From: Parvibaculum sp.
GTDB lineage: Bacteria; Pseudomonadota; Alphaproteobacteria; Parvibaculales; Parvibaculaceae
Reading direction: 5' to 3'
NCBI GenBank assembly: GCA_002694985.1
Contig: NZNS01000002.1
Coordinates: forward strand, 62,001 to 126,000
DNA length: 64,000 nucleotides
Shown here: in pieces, positions 56,438 through 64,000 of the stretch
How the letters are laid out: the number at the start of each line of letters is the position of its first letter
Numbering within the stretch: position 1 is the stretch's first letter
The notes under the pieces: model-generated
The model's input: the letters and a program-made list of their open reading frames with translations, nothing else
Databases searched by the model: none
Told to the model about the DNA's origin: nothing
Made by a program: the position numbers and the translations under genes

Positions 56438-56614
56438 ATGTCGCACAATCTCGATCTCGCCCAGAACCACGCCTGGGATCTCGCCCGCACCCTGATGGTG
56501 CCGGTCGTTCTCTTCCAGTCCGACGACGCCTTCGGCGTCATGGTCGCCAGCGAATATGACGGCGACGAGGACAGCATCGTCCACGAATACGATCCGTGGC
56601 GTCCGGCTCATTGA
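56438..56614 (+). CDS. Small conserved element protein, 58 residues
   Basis: MSHNLDLAQNHAWDLARTLM, then VPVVLFQSDDAFGVMVASEYDG and an acidic end DEDSIVHEYDPWRPAH. Typical of small acidic proteins that recur between DUF736 and the TOPRIM gene in alphaproteobacterial elements. AGACAGGAG stands 9 bp before the ATG. Function unknown. Confidence 0.65.
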   Translation: MSHNLDLAQNHAWDLARTLMVPVVLFQSDDAFGVMVASEYDGDEDSIVHEYDPWRPAH

Positions 56615-56830
56615 GCCGGGCGTCAGCGCCCCTGCTGCCGCTTGCGCCTTGCCGGGCGCAAGGGAGGCTGCGCCGCGGCGATGCCCCGGCAATTCCGACG
56701 GCTTGTCATCGCGCCCTTGCCCCCGGCAGGCTTCGCGGCCGGTCGGCGTGGTCCCGCGCATGGCGGGAAAAGCGAAGCCAACCGAGGAAAGGGCTGGACA
56801 TCGCCGGCATGGCGGGTTCGGCATAGGGTC

Positions 56831-57736
56831 ATGGATAAGAAGGACATCGACGAGCTGCGCAGGAAGGTGCCCTGCGCGGCCATTCTGGAGAAGGCCGGAT
56901 TCAAGGTCGATCTGAAGGAGAGCACCCGCAAAGCGGTGAAGTACCGCCGCGGCGACGGCGAGATCGTCATCGTCATCCATGACGGCCGCGGCTGGTTCGA
57001 CCCGATGTCGGAGGCCAAGGGCGACATCTTCTCGCTTGCCGAGCATCTCGGCGCGGACGGCTTTCCTGACGCGCTGAAGCAGGTCGCCGATCTCGTCGGC
57101 TTCACGCCGACCGAGCCGGCCTGGAAACGTCCGGTCCGGAAGAAGCCGACCGCGCCGCTGGCCCGCCGCTGGGCCGAGCGCCTGAAACCGCGCCCCGGCT
57201 CGCCGGCCTGGCGCTATCTTGCCGAGACGCGCGCCATTCCCGATCACCTCATTCAGGAGGCCGTCGATCAGGACGTCCTGCGCGAGGGACCGCGCGGCAG
57301 CATGTGGGCGGCGCATACCGACGAGTCGGGCGCCGTCGCCGGCTGGGAGGAGCGCGGCCCGGAATGGCGCGGCTTCGCGACGGACGGGTCGAAGGTGCTG
57401 TTCCGGATCGGCGCCGCCGATCCGAAGCGCGTCTGCATCACCGAGGCGGCGATCGACGCCACCAGCCTCGCCGCCATCGAGGGCCTGCGCCACGGCTCGC
57501 TCTATGTCAGCACCGGCGGCGGCTGGTCGCCGGCGACGGAAGCGGCGATCCGCGCGCTCGCCGCCCGGCCGGGCGTGCTGCTCGTCGCCGCGACCGATAG
57601 CAACCTGCAGGGTGACGTGTTCGGCGATCGCATCCGCGCCATCGCCGGGGAAGCCGGCTGCGGCTACGACCGGCTGCGGCCGTCGCGCGACGACTGGAAC
57701 GAGGACCTGCAGGCGGCCTTGCGCCCGCCGCGCTGA
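56831..57736 (+). CDS. DUF3991 and TOPRIM domain protein (primase-like)
   Basis: 301 residues from ATG 56831. Residues 1-100 (DIDELRRKVPCAAILEKAGFKVD, YRRGDGEIVIVIHDGRGWFDP, AKGDIFSLAEHLGADGFPDAL in parts) form the DUF3991 head, residues 170-290 the TOPRIM fold with ITEAAIDATSLAAIEG (catalytic Glu) and VLLVAATDSNLQGD (D-x-N instead of D-x-D). Related proteins on plasmids and integrative elements are thought to prime or process DNA after transfer. The upstream frame to 56642 is chance. The replaced Asp may weaken metal binding. Confidence 0.85.
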   Translation: MDKKDIDELRRKVPCAAILEKAGFKVDLKESTRKAVKYRRGDGEIVIVIHDGRGWFDPMSEAKGDIFSLAEHLGADGFPDALKQVADLVGFTPTEPAWKRPVRKKPTAPLARRWAERLKPRPGSPAWRYLAETRAIPDHLIQEAVDQDVLREGPRGSMWAAHTDESGAVAGWEERGPEWRGFATDGSKVLFRIGAADPKRVCITEAAIDATSLAAIEGLRHGSLYVSTGGGWSPATEAAIRALAARPGVLLVAATDSNLQGDVFGDRIRAIAGEAGCGYDRLRPSRDDWNEDLQAALRPPR

Positions 57737-57790
57737 CGGCTCGGGCTGGGGAGAAGTCCGAAGAAGGATGGAGAGGGAAAGAGTGCTCGC

Positions 57791-57871
57791 TGCCGCATGC
57801 CCGGCCGGCGCGTCAAGGGAGGCTTCGCCCGCGTGCCGCGGCCCTTGACCCGCCGGACCGGAGAGGCGGCC
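57791..57871 (+). repeat. 81-bp direct repeat, copy 1
   Basis: Identical by eye to 59140-59220. It contains GTCAAGGG (57822-57829) and CCCTTGAC (57842-57849) as an inverted pair. It lies between the TOPRIM gene and the gene at 57915, in the same position as its twin before DUF1419. A diverged form (GCAAGGG ... CCCTTGC) is found around 56658-56726. Confidence 0.85.
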
Positions 57872-57914
57872 GCCCCGAGGGTGTCTTCAACACCCGAAGG
57901 GAAGGACGACTCCT

Positions 57915-58304
57915 ATGCCCATCTTCACGATCGAAACCACCTATCGCCTGCCGGTCTATCGGCAGCGCAACTACGAGGCGGACAGCCTCGCCGAGGCCTG
58001 CCGGCTCGCCGTCGAGGACGACGACTGGGACAACGAGAAGCAGGACTACGAGACCGCCGGCGAGACCTATGTCACCGGCGTCTGGGAAGGCCGTGACAGC
58101 GCCTATAGCGGCCCGTCCGTGCCGGTCCCTTCGCACTATCGCGAGACCGTGCAGCGCAATGCCGATCACTTCGAGGTGCTGCTTGGCCTGGTGAAGGTGC
58201 TGAGCGGCGCCGAGGCGTCGGATCGCGCCTATTGGCAGGCCCGCGCCGTGTCCGCGATCGCCAAGGCCGAGGCCATCCTCGCCGGCGCCCGCGATCCGGA
58301 CTGA
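57915..58304 (+). CDS. Conserved hypothetical element protein
   Basis: 129 residues. MPIFTIETTYRLPVYRQRNYEADSLAEACRLAVEDDDWDNEKQDYETAGETYVTGVWEG (in parts) is a conserved beta-helix-beta start, followed by a helical domain (NADHFEVLLGLVKVLSGAE, YWQARAVSAIAKAEAILAGA). It recurs in alphaproteobacterial elements beside DUF1419 and the methyltransferase-helicase. AAGGGAAGGA stands 8-17 bp upstream. Function unknown. Confidence 0.7.
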   Translation: MPIFTIETTYRLPVYRQRNYEADSLAEACRLAVEDDDWDNEKQDYETAGETYVTGVWEGRDSAYSGPSVPVPSHYRETVQRNADHFEVLLGLVKVLSGAEASDRAYWQARAVSAIAKAEAILAGARDPD

Positions 58305-58364
58305 TCCGGCGCCGGCATCCACCATCCCCGCAATGCCGGGCTTTGTCATTTTCAGGAGGCCGAC

Positions 58365-59131
58365 ATGGCCAGCTACTACGTGCCGACCGTCGTGCAGACG
58401 ACGATTCCGAACATCGCCATGACGCCGCTCGAGCGCCTCGTGCTCTCGAACATCTTCAGCGCCGAGGCTGATGACGACGGGCTCTACTTCTTCGCCGAGG
58501 AAAGCCCGGCCGAGTGCATCGAGGTCGACGCCGCCGAGCTGCGCGCCGCGCATCGGGACTCGGCCGGCATCGACAGCGCACTCGACTCCATCGCCGCGGA
58601 GCGCCTGGCGGAGAGCGCCGATGCCGACACGCATATCGAGTTCGACCTATCCATGACGTCATGGGCGACGATCTTTCAGGACATCGTGCGGCGATCGTCA
58701 ACGCTCTGGGAAATCGTCGTGACGTCGGCCTTCACCTGCTCGCGGATGCGTCCGGACGGATTCGGCGGCATGGCCACCCTCATCACCGCCGACGCGATCC
58801 GATCCTGCGCGACCGACGAGATGATCGCGCAGTTCCGCGATGAAGCCGCCGCGGCGGCCGCGCCGCGCAGCCATGTGCTCCTGCGTTTCGACGAAGCCGA
58901 GGTGCGCACGATGATCGGCGAGGTCATCGTTTATGACAGCGCGCTGACGCGCCTGTCGCCGGATGCGGTGAGCGACGACGACATCCATGCCGCGAGCCTC
59001 GCCGTCGTGGCCGCCACGGATCTCGCGGAGAACGAGGCTCGGCGCTGTTCAAGGCCGCGCTCGGCGCGATCGGCAATGCCGAGCGGCGTCTCGCGGAGGA
59101 GGAAAAGGAAGGGAGGAAAGAAGAGGAATGA
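58365..59131 (+). CDS. Conserved hypothetical element protein, frameshift near its end
   Basis: About 255 residues. MASYYVPTVVQTTIPNIAMTPLERLVLSNIFSAEADDDGLYFFAEES (in parts) and TSWATIFQDIVRRSSTLWEIVVTSAFTCSRMRPDGFGGMATLITAD are clear coding. After LAENE near 59035 the conserved-looking end (SALFKAALGAIGNAERRLAEEEKE) lies one frame over and stops at TGA 59129-59131, while the original frame runs on to 59246 in Arg-rich chance sequence through the 81-bp repeat. One G seems missing in the GAGGCTCG stretch. AGGAGG precedes the start. Function unknown. Confidence 0.7.
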
Positions 59132-59139
59132 AGGCGCGA

Positions 59140-59220
59140 TGCCGCATGCCCGGCCGGCGCGTCAAGGGAGGCTTCGCCCGCGTGCCGCGGCCCTTGACCC
59201 GCCGGACCGGAGAGGCGGCC
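59140..59220 (+). repeat. 81-bp direct repeat, copy 2
   Basis: Same 81 bp as 57791-57871, here directly after the stop of the preceding gene and before DUF1419. The GTCAAGGG/CCCTTGAC arms (59160-59167 with 59191-59198 region) predict a hairpin; the sequence around the hairpin is identical in both copies, which indicates recent duplication or selection on the structure. Confidence 0.85.
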
Positions 59221-59305
59221 CGCGGGAAGGCGTGATGAAGGGCTGAAATGATGAGGGATCAGGCGATCGCTCGCGCTTCGGCCCGCAAGGCTGAAAGGAG
59301 CCGCC

Positions 59306-59911
59306 ATGCACGCCGTCCCGACAATCCGCAAGGTCTTCCAGGGCGTCGCCACGCGCCATGAGATGTACCGCATGTTCAACCGCCATCGCGCCGATCCCGC
59401 CTATGGCGCAGGCGACGCCGACCATCTCTTCGCCGGAGAGTGGTTCGAGATCGCCGAGGCCGAGCATGACTACATGCTCGAGATCCTGCCGCCGCTGTTC
59501 ATGCGCGCCGATATGTTCGCGATGCGCGAGTTCATGACGGACAGCGTGACCAGCATCTTCTTCGCGCTCGTCATCGACGGCCGCCAGCGCTGGTTTCACG
59601 GCTATTGCGATCTCTCCGACCGCGCGTCGCCCGACCGGATGAAGGCCGCGATCATCGAGCGCGAGTCGCGGCCGGTCCGCGCCATGACGCGCGAGGAACG
59701 GCTCGAGCATATCTGGTCGAGCACGCATGACGACTATCGCGGCTATGCCGGCGAACGCTGGCCCGTCGCCATGCGCGGCCGCCGCACCGTGCTCGTCTGT
59801 GCCGGCCGGCACGGCACCGTGCTGAAGCTGCTCGACGAGCTCAGCGACGCCGAGATCGCGGCGAAGCTGCCGATTCAGCTCCGGCATCTGCCCGAGACGA
59901 TCGCGGCTTAG
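59306..59911 (+). CDS. DUF1419 family protein
   Basis: 201 residues. TIRKVFQGVATRHEMYRMFNRH, GEWFEIAEAEHDYMLEILPPLFMRADMFAMREFMTDSVTS and AMTREERLEHIWSSTHDDYRGYAGERW (in parts) identify DUF1419, a family of alphaproteobacterial plasmids and integrative elements of unknown role. GAAAGGAG stands 6 bp before the ATG. It belongs to the run of small genes that ends with the methyltransferase-helicase. Confidence 0.88.
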   Translation: MHAVPTIRKVFQGVATRHEMYRMFNRHRADPAYGAGDADHLFAGEWFEIAEAEHDYMLEILPPLFMRADMFAMREFMTDSVTSIFFALVIDGRQRWFHGYCDLSDRASPDRMKAAIIERESRPVRAMTREERLEHIWSSTHDDYRGYAGERWPVAMRGRRTVLVCAGRHGTVLKLLDELSDAEIAAKLPIQLRHLPETIAA

Positions 59912-60081
59912 CCCCGCGCCGTCACTCTCGACCTGCGAACAGCCCGGCCGCGCGCCCGGCTTCGCATTTCCGCAGCCGGCCGGTCGCGCCGGCTCCTCCC
60001 GTCAATCCCGCAACGCCGCCCCGTCCGCCGCCCTCCGCGGCGGCGGCGCGGTCGCGCGCGCCCAGCAGAAGGACTTTCCCA

Positions 60082-63000
60082 ATGGCGCAGGACGACCCTT
60101 TCACCCTCGACCTCTTCGGAAACACCGCGCTTTCGTCGGGCCTCGGCCTCGGCGCCACCGCCTTCGCCGCCGACATCACCGGCGATGACGATCCCGACGA
60201 CGATCCGCCGCCGTCGACGCCGTCCCCCGCGGCGCCGGCGGCCGCATCGGCGCGGCCCGCTCGATCCGATTCACGCAAGCGGGGCGCCAATTTTCATCTC
60301 GCCGGCGACCGCGGCCTGGCGAGGGGCTGGAAACAGCGCGCCCGCGACAGCATCGCGGCGGTGCGGCTCGCGACTGAGATCGAGGCCGATGAACGGCCCG
60401 CCACGCGCGATGAGCAGGAGCGGCTGATCCGCTTCACCGGCTTCGGCGCCTCCGAGCTCGCCAATGGCGTCTTCCGCCACCCGGGCGAGACGGCCTTTGC
60501 GAAAGGCTGGGACGAGATCGGCGCCGAGCTGCAGGATGCCGTCGACGATGCCGACTACGCCTCGCTGGCGCGTTGCACGCAGTATGCCCATTTCACGCCG
60601 GAGTTCATCGTCCGCGCCATCTGGGCGGGCGTGCAGCGGCTCGGCTGGCGCGGCGGCCGGGCGCTCGAGCCCGGCATCGGCACCGGCCTGTTTCCGGCGC
60701 TCATGCCGGAGGCGCTGTGCGACGTCACCCACGTCACCGGCGTCGAGCTCGATCCCGTCACCGCACGCATCGCCCGGCTCCTGCAGCCGCGTGCTCGCAT
60801 CGTTGCCGGCGACTTCGCGCGCACGGAGCTGCCGGCGCGGTTCGATCTTGTCGTTGGCAACCCGCCGTTCTCCGATCGCACCGTGAGCTCGGATCGCGCG
60901 CTGCGCTCCCTCGGCCTGCGCCTCCACGACTATTTCATCGTCAAGGCGATCCGGCTGTTGAAGCCGGGCGCGCTCGCGGCCTTCGTCACTTCGCACGGCA
61001 CGATGGACAAGGCCGACAGCGGCGCGCGCGAGGAGATCGCGAAGCACGCCGATCTCATCGGCGCGATCCGCCTGCCCGAGGGCAGCTTTCGCGCCGACGC
61101 CGGCACCGACGTCGTTGTCGACGTGCTGTTCTTCCGCCGGCGCAAGCATGGCGAAGCGGAAGGCGACTTATCCTGGCTCGATCTCGAGGAGGTGCGCGCC
61201 GCGACCGCGGACGACGGCGCCATCCGCGTCAATCGCTGGTTCGCCCGCCATCCCGACATGGTGCTCGGTGCGCACGCGCTGACCTCCGGCCCCTTCGGCG
61301 AGACCTACACTTGCCTGCCAAATGCCGGCGCGGATCTCGAATCCGCGCTCGCCGCTGCGATCACTTCTCTTCCGGATGACCTCTATGACGGCGAGCCGGA
61401 GCCGATCGACTTCGATGCGGAGGGCGAGGCGCCCTCTGCGCAGGCGTCCGGCGCCGGAAGCCTCACGGCGCGGGAGGGAAGCTACCTCCTCGATACCCGT
61501 CACGGCCTGATGCAGGTCCTCGACGGCAGTCCCGTCGCCGTCACCGTCCGCAAGGGCCGCAGCGCCGACGGGATTCCGGAAAAGCACGTCCGCATCATCA
61601 GCAAGCTCATCCCGATCCGCGAAGCCGTGCGCGAGGTCCTGAAATGCCAGGAGCTCGACCGGCCGTGGAAGGACGCGCAGGTCAGGCTGCGGATCGCCTG
61701 GTCGAATTTCGTGCGCAGCTTCGGCCCGATCAACACGACCGTCGTCTCCACGAGCGAGGATGAGGAGACCGGCGAGGTCCGCGAGACGCATCGCCGTCCC
61801 AATCTCCAGCCCTTCCTCGACGATCCCGATTGCTGGCTCGTAGCGTCGATCGAGGATTACGACCTCGAATCCGACACCGCGCGGCCGGGGCCGATCTTCA
61901 CCGAGCGCGTGATCGCGCCGCCGGCGCCGCCCGTCATCACCAGCGCGGTCGACGCGCTGGCCGTCGTGCTCAACGAGCGCGGCCATGTCGATCCCGACCA
62001 CATCGCGGAGCTGCTGCATCGCGATGTCGAGGACGTGATCGCCGAGCTCGGCAGCGCCATCTTCCGCGATCCGTCGGACGGCTCGTGGCAGAGCGCCGAC
62101 GCCTATCTCTCCGGCGCCGTCAGGTCGAAGCTCGTGACGGCCGAGGCCGCGGCGGCGCTCGATCCCGCCTATGAGCGCAATGTCGCGGCGCTGCGCGATG
62201 TGCAGCCCGCCGATCTCAGGCCTTCCGACATCACCGCGCGGCTCGGGGCGCCGTGGATTCCGGCGGACGACATCGTCGCCTTCGTCAAGGAGACGATGGG
62301 CGCGGACATCAAGATCCACCACATGCCGGAACTGGCGTCGTGGACGGTCGAGGCCCGCCAGCTCGGCTGGATCGCCGCCGGCACGTCGGAATGGGGCACC
62401 GAGCGGCGGCACGCCGGCCAGCTTCTCTCCGACGCGCTCAATTCGTCCGTGCCGCAGATCTTCGACACGATCAAAGACGGCGACAGCGAGCGCCGCGTCC
62501 TCAACGTCGTCGACACCGAGGCGGCGAAGGAGAAGCTGCAAAAGATCAAGACCGCGTTCCAGACCTGGATCTGGACCGATCCGGATCGCACGGATCGGCT
62601 GGCGCGCGCCTACAACGACCGCTTCAACAACATCGTGCCGCGCGTCTTTGACGGCTCGCATCTGAAGCTGCCGGGCGCGTCCGGCGCCTTCGTGCTCTAC
62701 GATCACCAGAAGCGCGGCATCTGGCGCATCATCGCCGCGGGCGCGACCTATCTCGCCCATGCCGTCGGCGCCGGCAAGACCATGACGATGGCGGCCGCCA
62801 TCATGGAGCAGCGCCGGCTCGGCCTCATCGCCAAGGCGATGCTCGTCGTGCCCGGCCATTGCCTGGCGCAGGCCGCGCGCGAATTTCTGGCGCTCTATCC
62901 GAACGCCCGCATCCTCGTCGCCGACGAGACCAATTTCAGCAAGGACAAGCGCGCCAGATTCTTGTCGCGGGCGGCCACGGCGACCTGGGACGCGATCATC

Positions 63001-64000
63001 ATCACGCACTCGGCCTTCCGCTTCATCGGCGTGCCGTCGGCTTTCGAGCAGCAGATGATCCAGGACGAGCTGGAGCTCTATGAAACGCTGCTGACCAAGG
63101 TCGAGAGCGACGACCGCGTCTCGCGCAAGCGCCTCGAGCGCTTGAAGGAGGGATTGAAGGAGCGCTTGGAGTCGCTCGCCACCCGCAAGGACGATCTCCT
63201 CACCATCTCGGAGATCGGCGTCGACCAGATCATCGTCGACGAGGCGCAGGAGTTCCGCAAGCTCTCCTTCGCGACGAATATGTCGACGCTGAAAGGCGTC
63301 GATCCGAACGGCTCGCAGCGCGCCTGGGACCTCTATGTGAAGTCCCGCTTCATCGAGACGAAAAATCCCGGCCGCGCGCTCATCTTGGCGTCCGGAACGC
63401 CGATCACCAACACGCTCGGTGAGATGTATTCGGTGCAGCGCTATCTCGGCTACGCCGCTCTCCTCGAGCGCGGCTTGCACGAGTTCGACGCCTGGGCCTC
63501 GACCTTCGGCGATGTCTCGACCGAGCTCGAGCTTCAGCCGTCCGGCCGATACAAGCCGGTCACACGCTTCGCGACCTTCGTCAACGTCCCCGAGCTGATC
63601 GCCATGTTCCGGTCCTTCGCCGACGTGGTGACGGCGGACGACCTGCGCCGATACGTGAAGATTCCGGCGATCTCGACCGGCAAGCGCCAGATCATGACGG
63701 CGAAGCCGACGCCGGCGTTCAAGCGTTACCAGATCCAGCTCGATGCGCGCATCAAGGCGATCGAGATGCGCGACCGGCCGCCGGAGCCCGGCGACGACAT
63801 CCTGCTCTCCGTCATCACCGACGGCCGCCATGCCGCGATCGACCTCCGCCTTGTCGATGCGGACAACGACAACGAGGCGGACAACAAGCTGAACCTGATG
63901 ATCGGCAACGCGCTGCGCATCTGGCGGGAAACCGCGGACAACGCCTATGTGCGTACCGACGGCAAGCCCTATGAGCTGCCCGGCGCCGCGCAGATGATCT
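60082..64000 (+). CDS. N6-adenine methyltransferase / SF2 helicase giant protein (3' partial)
   Basis: 1306 residues are visible and the frame is still open at the window end. A disordered Asp/Pro-rich start (FTLDLFGNTALSSG) is followed by a methyltransferase domain with LEPGIGTGLFPALMP (SAM loop, about 195) and VVGNPPFSD (catalytic N-P-P-F, about 258-266). A central part without known motifs leads to an SF2 helicase: Walker A HAVGAGKTMTM (about 893), DEAQ box IIVDEAQEF (about 1052) and ILASGTPITNT (about 1103). Such proteins occur on plasmids and integrative elements and probably methylate and remodel element DNA, perhaps against host restriction. GAAGGAC precedes the ATG. Confidence 0.88.
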   Translation, partial: MAQDDPFTLDLFGNTALSSGLGLGATAFAADITGDDDPDDDPPPSTPSPAAPAAASARPARSDSRKRGANFHLAGDRGLARGWKQRARDSIAAVRLATEIEADERPATRDEQERLIRFTGFGASELANGVFRHPGETAFAKGWDEIGAELQDAVDDADYASLARCTQYAHFTPEFIVRAIWAGVQRLGWRGGRALEPGIGTGLFPALMPEALCDVTHVTGVELDPVTARIARLLQPRARIVAGDFARTELPARFDLVVGNPPFSDRTVSSDRALRSLGLRLHDYFIVKAIRLLKPGALAAFVTSHGTMDKADSGAREEIAKHADLIGAIRLPEGSFRADAGTDVVVDVLFFRRRKHGEAEGDLSWLDLEEVRAATADDGAIRVNRWFARHPDMVLGAHALTSGPFGETYTCLPNAGADLESALAAAITSLPDDLYDGEPEPIDFDAEGEAPSAQASGAGSLTAREGSYLLDTRHGLMQVLDGSPVAVTVRKGRSADGIPEKHVRIISKLIPIREAVREVLKCQELDRPWKDAQVRLRIAWSNFVRSFGPINTTVVSTSEDEETGEVRETHRRPNLQPFLDDPDCWLVASIEDYDLESDTARPGPIFTERVIAPPAPPVITSAVDALAVVLNERGHVDPDHIAELLHRDVEDVIAELGSAIFRDPSDGSWQSADAYLSGAVRSKLVTAEAAAALDPAYERNVAALRDVQPADLRPSDITARLGAPWIPADDIVAFVKETMGADIKIHHMPELASWTVEARQLGWIAAGTSEWGTERRHAGQLLSDALNSSVPQIFDTIKDGDSERRVLNVVDTEAAKEKLQKIKTAFQTWIWTDPDRTDRLARAYNDRFNNIVPRVFDGSHLKLPGASGAFVLYDHQKRGIWRIIAAGATYLAHAVGAGKTMTMAAAIMEQRRLGLIAKAMLVVPGHCLAQAAREFLALYPNARILVADETNFSKDKRARFLSRAATATWDAIIITHSAFRFIGVPSAFEQQMIQDELELYETLLTKVESDDRVSRKRLERLKEGLKERLESLATRKDDLLTISEIGVDQIIVDEAQEFRKLSFATNMSTLKGVDPNGSQRAWDLYVKSRFIETKNPGRALILASGTPITNTLGEMYSVQRYLGYAALLERGLHEFDAWASTFGDVSTELELQPSGRYKPVTRFATFVNVPELIAMFRSFADVVTADDLRRYVKIPAISTGKRQIMTAKPTPAFKRYQIQLDARIKAIEMRDRPPEPGDDILLSVITDGRHAAIDLRLVDADNDNEADNKLNLMIGNALRIWRETADNAYVRTDGKPYELPGAAQMI

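Noticed and set aside
55682..57493. 603-residue open frame on the minus strand
   Set aside because: Only its last 40 residues (the end of DUF736) make sense; the rest is antisense to the TOPRIM gene and an intergenic region.
61168..63831. 887-residue open frame on the minus strand
   Set aside because: It is the antisense of the methyltransferase-helicase, whose SAM, N-P-P-F, Walker A and DEAQ motifs are clear. The minus frame is Arg/Leu/Asp-rich without a recognisable motif, as expected in 65-70 per cent GC DNA.

Overview
The window comes from a high-GC alphaproteobacterium, most likely of the Hyphomicrobiales (rhizobial/Bradyrhizobium/Methylobacterium-like). The signs are an ImuA-ImuB-DnaE2 cassette behind a GAAC-N7-GAAC LexA box, and the DUF736, DUF1403, DUF1419, ScpB and methyltransferase-helicase genes that travel on integrative elements of that class. 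Almost everything here is accessory DNA: two or more integrated elements lying side by side, with insertion sequences and decayed genes between them.

Region A (1-23222) is the right-hand part of an integrative mobilizable element. It opens with a defence module: a Z1 ATPase (5' end outside the window), a PD-(D/E)XK protein and a TrlF-type PHP/ABC ATPase. An accessory zone follows (truncated DUF2958, unknown membrane proteins, DUF736, an asparaginase-like/membrane-protein pair, an AbiEi-Fic fusion with four operators spaced exactly 24 bp apart). The transfer module is next: a nested palindrome and candidate oriT, mobC, a MOBP relaxase, a VirD4-like coupling protein, and between them a small tyrosine recombinase bracketed by inverted 25-bp sites. 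hipBA with three operators 27 bp apart, an excisionase and a tyrosine integrase complete the element. It ends in a 45-bp copy of the 3' end of initiator tRNA-fMet (attR). No type IV secretion channel genes are present, so it is probably mobilizable rather than self-transmissible.

Region B (23179-about 33000) is a second, older mosaic. A large serine recombinase has its last codons on the antisense strand of the tRNA-fMet fragment. It is followed by a TacA-TacT toxin-antitoxin pair, an XRE-ImmA operon whose third gene is truncated and split by an IS5-family insertion (CTAG target duplication), a DUF6884-type protein, gene fragments, a resolvase and vapBC.

Region C (about 33100-64000) is GC-rich and looks like another integrative element or plasmid module: DUF1403, plasmid-type ScpB, a permuted NlpC/P60 hydrolase with a zinc-ribbon tail, an IS427-like element, broken siderophore-interacting-protein and O-methyltransferase genes, and AbiEi/AbiEii. 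The SOS-regulated imuA-imuB-dnaE2 operon, a three-gene ABC-3C conflict system, a UvrD-like helicase, a SRAP/YedK protein, a DUF736 copy, a TOPRIM/DUF3991 primase-like protein, several conserved small proteins and a very large N6-methyltransferase/SF2-helicase that runs off the window complete it.

The genes serve three ends: movement (int/xis/mob/virD4, serine recombinases, IS), stable maintenance (HipBA, TacAT, VapBC, AbiE, Fic) and conflict or DNA damage (Z1/TrlF, ABC-3C, ImuABC, SRAP). At least four genes between 37 and 59 kb carry a single-base frameshift or an in-frame stop, so this part is either decaying or contains sequence errors.
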